Source: Aplectana chamaeleonis (Eukaryota; Nematoda; Chromadorea; Rhabditida; Cosmocercidae). From it: a DNA stretch of 64,000 bases. Below the pieces are notes generated by a model. That model was not told where the DNA came from, made no database searches, and saw only the letters and a program-made list of their open reading frames with translations. Below, one piece after another: positions 41,962 to 50,900 of this stretch. Positions within the stretch are counted from its first letter, which is position 1. Every line of letters starts with the position of its first letter. The stretch is taken from contig JAPDOI010000116.1 in the NCBI GenBank assembly GCA_029168955.1, forward strand, positions 1-64,000, read 5' to 3'. Position numbers and translations under genes: made by a program.

Positions 41962-44900
41962 ATGTGGCGTTTCAAGTTTCTAAAACCTTTAGTGCTGTTA
42001 GCGGTAAGTTGTTCTTCTCGTCTCACCATTAATCCAGATAGTCTAATACCGTTTTGAGGTGGTATACACGTGTAACTCACAAGACTGCAACGGTACGCGC
42101 ATCGGCAACGTTGATAGAGTCAACGCACTGAAGGCTCATAACGATCTCCGTCTTAAAGTGGCCAGTGGTAAAGTGAAGGATGGAGGAATCCCCAAAGGCA
42201 GCCTCGATCCCAGCAACGACATGTACGAAGCGGTAAGCGCTTCGAGGCACTAACCCATAGTCCTTTCAGCACGTTTAGCTGAGATTCCGAAAAATTACGC
42301 AGAATTTTTAGTTGATAGAAAGGACTTAAGATGGATTGCCGGTATACAGAATCGGGGATCCGTTCATCTCACATCGTTGGAGCATATCCCTATAGTTTTG
42401 CTAAGTCATAAGTTATGGTCAGAACTTATGTGAACACGTTATCAGTGAAATCGACTGATATGATTTGTACACGAGCCGTTTGGTACCCCGAAGCTGTATG
42501 GTTTCCCTATTCGATTGAGTCTGACGCATAGACCAGGCGGCTGGCCGTGCGAGGTTGGCGGCCTGACTAGAGAATGGGGTTTCGATTCTCGCGAGGCGAT
42601 CTATTGACTCAGCCCCGTCCATTCATCAGACTAAGTTTATTACGTGAACTCTATGGTTTCCGTTCTCGTTTTTAGTCTGACGCATGGGCCAGGCGGCTGG
42701 CGCTAGGGGTGATCTCTACTTGCAGCCCCATCCAATCATCGGACCAGATTTATTACGCGAACTCTACATTGCTGTGCAAAATATAGGCTTTGCATAGTTT
42801 TTGCATTCGACAGACTAAGTCTCAGGCTTCGCAATACGAGAGCATCACCAATGGGGTCTGGAGTGCTGAAAACCCTGGTATACAATGTACAAGAACAATC
42901 AGTTCATTGGCTAAGAAGTACTGCCTCTTTTGAGAAAAAAGTTTCCATTTCACGCGGTGCAAAATGTTCTGTCTACCTGTGGAATTAATAGTTTATTCGA
43001 ACTTCAACAGCAAATAAAACACAAATCACACAAGCATCAAAATCCTAATAGGCGTATTTGTAACAGAACTATGGATCATTGTTTGGTATGCACTCGCCCG
43101 TGCATCTAGAATGGATCTCCAGAGCAGAAATCGAGGAAAAGGTGATGCCATTCTTATACACCTTCCGTACAAGAGAGGTTCTTCATTGGATCCAGGTTCA
43201 GAAAACATGCGGGTCACTCTAAAACGGTCACGATGTGCGCCTATGGCCATGCAGAAGTTGATTGCGACGCGTGGATTGATGCGTTGTTATGTTGAAAAAC
43301 AAGATCCAAGTGTGGATGTTTTCTGAGATATGGCAGTTGATAGTTATAGAGCACCTTCTAGCAGTCGATACCGTTCACCCTGCACGAAGCGAAGTCAAGG
43401 GGAATCCGTCAGTGGCCAGGAAAGCAGTTCAGTCCATTAAGCTATCCGAAGTTGCGCTTCTAGTTTGACCGCTTGTCTTTCCGCAATTCCCTTCAGTAAT
43501 GGGATGCACCATCTGGACTATCCAAAATCCATTTTTTTTTCTCGTCAGAAAATACAGCCTGGAATGCAAGCGTCATGACTTCTCAAGCTTCCCGACAGAG
43601 GCTGTGACAACCTGCCTCTTTCCATTTTCTGACCATGTTGGCAGGAGCAAAGCGCATCGTCCCCGACCTGTGAAGGGTTCTTAGAAGGGACACAGGTCTC
43701 ATATCTTCACGGATGATGGGCGGGCAGCAGTGGAGAGACTGAAAAAGTAACCATTGTGAGACCGGAGCGTCCGAATTTCCTTGAATGTCAATCGTGAACT
43801 GCATACTGTTCAAGGCTGCACAAGCAGAATGCATCTCAACGCGCATCGATAGTCTTCTCAGTCAACAAGCGTCATTCGTTTTGTTGCACTGCACCAGATT
43901 TTTCAAGTATCTATTGCTACAGTTGTGCGATCTCCACAGATGCGAGGCAATCCTAATGTTGAGGCTCGACGTGCCTTGTTTAGCTTTACCTATGCATCCC
44001 CCCTTCACGCACCTTAGCGTCACTCAAAACAATTGTGGATAATGTCTCCATGTCACTAGGTAACAAACTTATTCCTAACTTTGTGCGGTTGAAATCGTGG
44101 AAGTCAAAAAAGATTGGGGTGGGCCCGTATATCTGCACCGCTTAACGGCAAGGTCTGGTCAAATTTTGACACTACCGAAATTTGGGTTAAATAGATTGGG
44201 CTGGCCTAGCTGAACATCGTCTGAACGTTTCACGAACTCTGGGTCCTTAGTTCTGGAGAAAACAGCCTCAAAGTCAGGGATTACGGTATTCACAGCATGA
44301 TAATCATGGCTGGAATGACCGACAATTAGGCCCCGGTCAGACTTCGTCGAAAAACCTGCTGAGTCCAACTGAGTACGGTTGCCCCCAGCGCCAACCAACT
44401 CCTCTGCGAAACACGCAATTGATAGTGAAGATTATCACCTCAGCTGTGAATCGGAACGTGTTTGGTGGCTGATTTTTCATGTTTTCAACATGTCTGAATC
44501 TGATTTCCGTAAGGGGCTGAGCAGAGTGCCACCGCGGCGCGGCGCGGCCTGATGATTAAGAGCCGTATTGATAGATCGCGGCGATCTATCTATACGGCTC
44601 TCCATCATCAGACCGCGCCGCGCCGCGGTGGCACTCTGCTCAGCCCCTAACAGCAGCAGGTGGGGCAGAGCGCAGACGACGAGAGTCGAGATGCGGCGGG
44701 ACTCGGCAGGTCGCAGTCGGCCGAAAAAAATGCACCCAAATCACGTGAGAAACTCCTATATCGACCGGGTGGGGTGAGGACGATTCCGGTGGGACTCAAT
44801 GGGACTCAGTCGGACTTAGTCGGTGCATTGGCCCCGCCCTTGTACGCATGAGAACCATCAGTATCGACCGGGGGGATTGCGGTGGGCATCAGATGGTCGC

Positions 44901-47900
44901 AGTCGGACTCAGCGGGTTGATTTTTTTGCACTCGTCTTCCACGAATTTGATGCGTATCGACCCGATGAGACTCAGTAGATCCACCGACTATGACGGGGGC
45001 CTTACACAGCACTTTTGAAGAATGCGTGGACAACCGCTAAAATATGGACCATGGCCACACTTTTCTGACTTTTCTGGGTCATCTGTTAACGGAAGTGGCT
45101 GGAATAACTTGAAGAAGACCGGTTTTTACGCAGTTTTCGCATGTTCCTCGGGACTACCCGTAGCAGGAGCACCGATTTAGCGGAAATTCTCAAAATCGAA
45201 ATTCTGCCCGGCCCCTGCCTTTAAGGTCAGCACCTATCCTCATAAGAAGCAGTTTTTCCTAATCATAATCTGATTGTTCTGGAACATTGCTCGCAAGAGT
45301 TTCGAGCACTTTTGAAGCCATTGGTGATGTTCTTGTGCAGCGATATCTGAGGCTTGGTCCTTTGAGTGCAAAAATTAGGGCTGTTCTATGAATTTGAACA
45401 ACACTGTATACCGCTATTCCTTAGCATATGAGCACGATGGTGAGGCCGCTTTTGCCTGAAAAAATACACCAGGGCACCAAGATCCTATATAATGACAAAA
45501 ACGAACAGACCATCTTTCGTTTTCAGGCATACAGTTGTGATCTTGAAGAAATGGCCAAGAAGTTCGTGGAAGGTTGTAGATTTGACCTACCCTCACCTGC
45601 GCCAACAAATGGAGTCAACATACTCGGGTGTGTTTTGAAACAGTTGAAAGATAGCATGGAAACACAGTCAGACACAATAGATATTCTCATGCGAGGCATA
45701 TTTAGCTATAATCCTGGTGATGCCGGATTGAGTACACCTCTTACATCAGCGTTGACCAAATGGGAAGCACAAGCGCAAGCGGCGGTTTGGGATGCGAACA
45801 ACAAAGCGAAGGCAGTCAACATTCAGTTTTCAAACGTCAGTGCTCGAAAACTTGCTATTCTTATGTGGAAAGGTATACAGTTTCGAATCTGTCGGTCACC
45901 AACTCATATGCAGATGATCTACTACAAAACACTCAACGTTGGATGCTATCAATGGAAATGTCCAGCTTCCACTCCAAGGATTTCATCTGCGGCATGTGTC
46001 TATGATCAACCGTAAGTATTCCTCGTCAATTAGGAATTCCACTACGTTGAGTTTGCAACGAAAGATCCAGGTTCGTGTTTGCAAAGCCAGCTGACATTTC
46101 ACATGACAGTTTGTTTCCAGACAAGTGAAAGCCGGTGATGTGGTGTATCCGACGGGGGCGAGAAAGGTCTGTACGGCTGCAGATGGATGTACGGCATACA
46201 CGCCTTCAACCTGTCAAACAACCGGATCGTATATTGGGTTGTGTTTCGAAGATGTGAAGACTACAACTACAACAGCTCCTGGGGCAACAACGACCACACC
46301 AGCACCTAGAGCGACAACGACCCCAACAGCACCTGGAGCGACAACGACCCCAGCAAACGCAAATCCGAATCCAGGTGCTTACTTTATGATTTTTTTATTT
46401 TTCCTTCCAACCTCTCTTTGATATGGTTTACTTCAAAGCTGAAGATAGAATCTCTGATTGCATACTTTTGCATTCTTCCGGCCTTTGTGAGGTTTTTTGA
46501 AGTTCTCTATACTTGTGTCGACATTTTGTATTCAGCAATCAACCAGATTTGTCCCCAAAGTGCCGTCACGAACGACCGAATCAGAGTAAAGGCCCTGGAC
46601 ATGCACAACTATCGAAGGTTCGCTGCAAATGTTAACAAAAACAAAAAACCACAAACGGAGAAGATTAGAGCCACCATAACCCTCACCTGAAACCTCCATT
46701 TAGCAGATTGTTTTAGAGGTGGTCCCTCATGTTTATCTCTGGCATGATATGGATACAACCGCTCCCTCACAATGAAATGTATTACATACATATATCTAGC
46801 TGGTTCCTTCGGGTTTCATCTTGCCCGGTCTCTTACCTGTCGATTCTTGAAGTACAGTCTTTGGTATGAATTTTGCACGTCAAACTTTTCAGGATCCAAT
46901 GGTTCTCAACCTTGTATTACTTTTGCGTTTGAAAAAACAACGGAATCCATTTTTCCTAACGTGAATAAGGTCACTCAATCTTTTCCAATTTTCGGTCATG
47001 AAAGAACTGACCGAAGTGAAATAGTGGTAACTGTAATTGTGAACTGAATTCTCACTATTTAACTGACTATCTCGCTCTTTCCGGTAGAAACTCAGAGACT
47101 GTGTCCATAGTGCACAACGTTTTATAGGAAATAAGAACTTTTTGGAGTAAGTCGGATTGGTTCAAAACTGATTAACGTCGGCATGGATCGTGAATGGACT
47201 TCGCGTTCACTGTTGAAGGTTGGCGCAAACCCGGTGCCACATGCTATAGCATAGATGCACCGAGTTTGTGCCAACTTTCAACAGTGAACGCGAAGTCTCT
47301 TCACGATTCATGCCGATGTTACTCATGAAGCAAACTCCAAACCTCAGGACGAAGAAAAAATACTCCTTTAATATTAATCCCTTGAATCTTCGTGAAGAGC
47401 TCAGCATTCCTTGTTGAATGCAGTTTTTTCGGGAATAGACCTGACCTTAACATTATCGATTCAGATCGTTACTCGCAAAAGGAGAGGTTGCCAAAAATAC
47501 CGGAAATCGACTGCCTGCTGGAGCGAATATTTATAAACTGGTAGGTTTCATTGGTTTTTTTTTCAAGAAAAAACAGAAAAACTGGGGTCAAACTCAATGA
47601 GAGAACAATTAGATTGCGCTTCATTCAAAACTTGAGGAGGAGCTGGAATGAATGTCAGCTGGCTCCAACAAGGGCGAATTCCCACCTAGATCCAAGCGCC
47701 TGTTTCTCTTCGTGGCTCACTGCGCTCCACGATCTGCATGAGCCAAAGCCCAAGAGCAGTCGTCAAACGTTTGGTTCATCCTTCCCCCTTAAGATCTGTG
47801 GTCTTCAAAAAAATCAATTAGGCCTTTTCGAATATGACCTCACCAGCAGTAAATACGTTTTATCACATTTCAAAAATTATTGCGGAAGTGTTCAAAATGA

Positions 47901-50900
47901 GACTCGAAAACTCCAAACGACTGCAAAAGATGCCCGTTAGCTTTCGGTACTTGGCACATTCGTCAGACATGGGAACAAACACGACGATTCCAAATTGCCG
48001 AAGCACGGGTCACGCGAAAGCTAACAGACAACTTTTGCAGTCGTTTGGAGCTTTGAAGTCTCATTCTGGACACTTCCGCAAAAATTTCGTGTAAGGCAGC
48101 GTCCATAGCAGACGTCCTAGCATCACGTGACCGTAAAGTGACGCTGGGGGTTTGCATCTTCAGCATTTGTAATTGATCTGACTCCCCAGCGACCACTGAA
48201 GCCGGCCAGTCGCTGACGGTGGAGGCATAGCGACCGTAACGGCTGTCACTAATATTATCGATACCATCGTTAACCACGTGCCGTTCTCGGACACGTTGAA
48301 TGAGCCAGCCGTCGAACGTCATGCGCCAGCGTTTGAGCGCTGGCGCATGTTGCCCTGACGCCTTGACGCTTTGCCGCTGGTCGTCTGCTATGGACGGAGC
48401 CTAACACCATTACGCTCCGGAACAGATCAACTCTGATACTTTGCTTGAAGCTCAAAACGGCTAATTCCAATGCGAAGGCTCCTGTTGCGAATTTTTGTCT
48501 GTCTCTCGTCTGCACTTCTTGAGCTGCTGCACTGTGCTTGGCGACTTTACTATCACTTGCTTCACTTCGTTGCTTATGTTAGGTACCTCAAATAAACAAA
48601 TAAACCTCACCGAGCCTGTCGAATTGAAGGATATTGAAAATACTACTACAGCTCAGCTGGTAAAACTAAATGATTCTCGAAGTCGACGCAGCAGGAGAGT
48701 GATGTGGTCTGTGAGCCACTGCGCGCTTCATGAAAGGGTTCAAATTGTCTTCCCATAAGAAAAGCATTGTATCACCGACTACAGCTCTGATTGCAGTGCT
48801 TATTGAATCGCTGGGTTACCGAATTTTGAAGTTACTCGCATCATTTCAGCAATACGACTGCGATTTGGAGAAAACAGCCGAAGCTTCTGTGGCCAGATGC
48901 GCGAACAGTCCAGATCCAAGTGTTCCTGCCACAATGCAGCAAAACATCTACGTCCTCCCGAAAACCACTGCACAAACTCGCGTTGACTCCATCGCAGCAG
49001 TACTTTGATCACTTCAATGAATCACGGGCCGGTGCCTATGTGATTGACTTTCTTTTCAGGCGATCAAACACTGGTGGTCTCAGGTTAGGTTGGTGGATGG
49101 ACCCGGAATGAGGGTTACCTACAGAGCAAAGTTCGTCAGCACCCCAATCAGTTTTATGACAAGGGTAAGGTATTCTCAGGACATCATTTACGAGTAAAAA
49201 ATAGAATGGTGTTCCTTTTACCTCAGATACCTTTCTAAGAGAGTTGGTTGAACATTATCTCTGTAGAGTAGTGTCCTTGTTTCTGTCAACCAGGATCGCT
49301 AAAGGCAGTGTTCACGATAATCTTCGATTTTGAGATTAATCGCTAAATCAATTGTTTGGCCCCCGAGTAGAACTGAATTGACGATGAAACCGAGAAAAGC
49401 GCACCAGATGGACACGAAATCCTTTATTCGCACCCCGCTTCTTTACTCTCAGTGGAACTGTTTGTTGTGACAATAAAATGGTTTGTGGACCCGTCTCTTG
49501 CGATTCTTTACTCTCTGTTGCTCCGTTCATTCCTTCAGACCCCAACTAATACTGTTTTGCCTGAAATATTCTTCCATTTTTGATTAGCCCATTTTTTACA
49601 GGTGACAACCACGGTGAACATTATACTTTGGACCGAATTATATTAATCAAAAAATATTCAAATGATTTTTTCAAATTTCGAATCATTCAAAAATTCGAAA
49701 TTTTTGGTTTTCCAATAATAGTCGAAATTCGAATATTTCGAAAACGGGCTTTTGAATAATATTCGAAATTCGAATATTTCGTAAAAAGCGGTTTCGAATA
49801 ATATTCGAAATAAGAAAATTTCAAAAACTGACTTTCGAATGATATTCGAAATTCGAATATTCTGAAGAGCATATGCGAATTTTTGAAATTCGAATAATCA
49901 AAATGCACAATAATTATTAAATTAGAAGTTCTTTTTTTGTGATCAAGCTTTGAAAGCACTCCATCAGAGCACGACCTTGGCCTATTTACCCCACGCCCAA
50001 TTTGGAGTTTTCACACGTTTAGATCGTGTGAAATATTGCGTCACCGTACAAGGTGCTCCATCGGTGGAATAGGCTGGCTTGAAAGGCCAGCCAACGCAAA
50101 CCGTTTTTCTCTTATTTTCGCATTTATTATGTAGTTGTCAGGCAGATATGGACAGTACCAGGGTTTTAGCTTCTGAAACCCTGCCATCTCAGAGAAAAAG
50201 TTATTCAAAATAAGGACGGGAGCGATTGGGCTCACTAATCCACAATGACTACTCTGGAAACATTAGCTTGCTTACGATTTACAAAATTGCAGAATTCACT
50301 TACGCACAGCCCTGCGCGGCGCGGCACGATAGATATTATAGGATCGCACTACGCCGCGCCTCTCGGCGGCGATAGTATAAACGTCGCCTAAGGTCAATGG
50401 TATACATTGTCGCTGCCATGAGCGACAGTCATGGCATTTAGCGCAAATCGTGGCGGGACCAGCATCGGAGCAATCGCACCGGCCGTCGTGGGAACAGTTG
50501 TCGCGTGTCCGTCGCAGCGACGTGTCGTGGAGGGCTGACATACTGCAAATGTGCCCATGCCTGTCGTTGTCACTGTCGCAGTCGCTGTGCAGCGCACACA
50601 GCGACAGATTTAAAGGGTGGGAGGCGGTCGCTGATCAGAGCGACGCGACCTCGTGTCACAACTCTATATAATTGGCCTTACGCCCTTTTCATACCGCGGC
50701 GGCGAAAGCACGAAAGGGCGTAAGGGTTTCTAGTTCACATGTTCAGTCCTGCCCCCCACCTGAAGTCGTGCAAGCTCGGCAGCAGCAAATTTGCCTAGGC
50801 CAAGCAGTGGCGTAGAGTAGGTCTTGAGAGCGGCACTAGAGTCTCAGCACTTGAGTGCGATAAGGGGCTTCCCCGGAGAGAGATAGTGATGGTAGAGTCT

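Noticed and set aside
45760..46005. 81-codon plus frame within ASP exon 3
   Set aside because: It is the shifted frame of the CAP exon. The CAP motifs read in the other frame.
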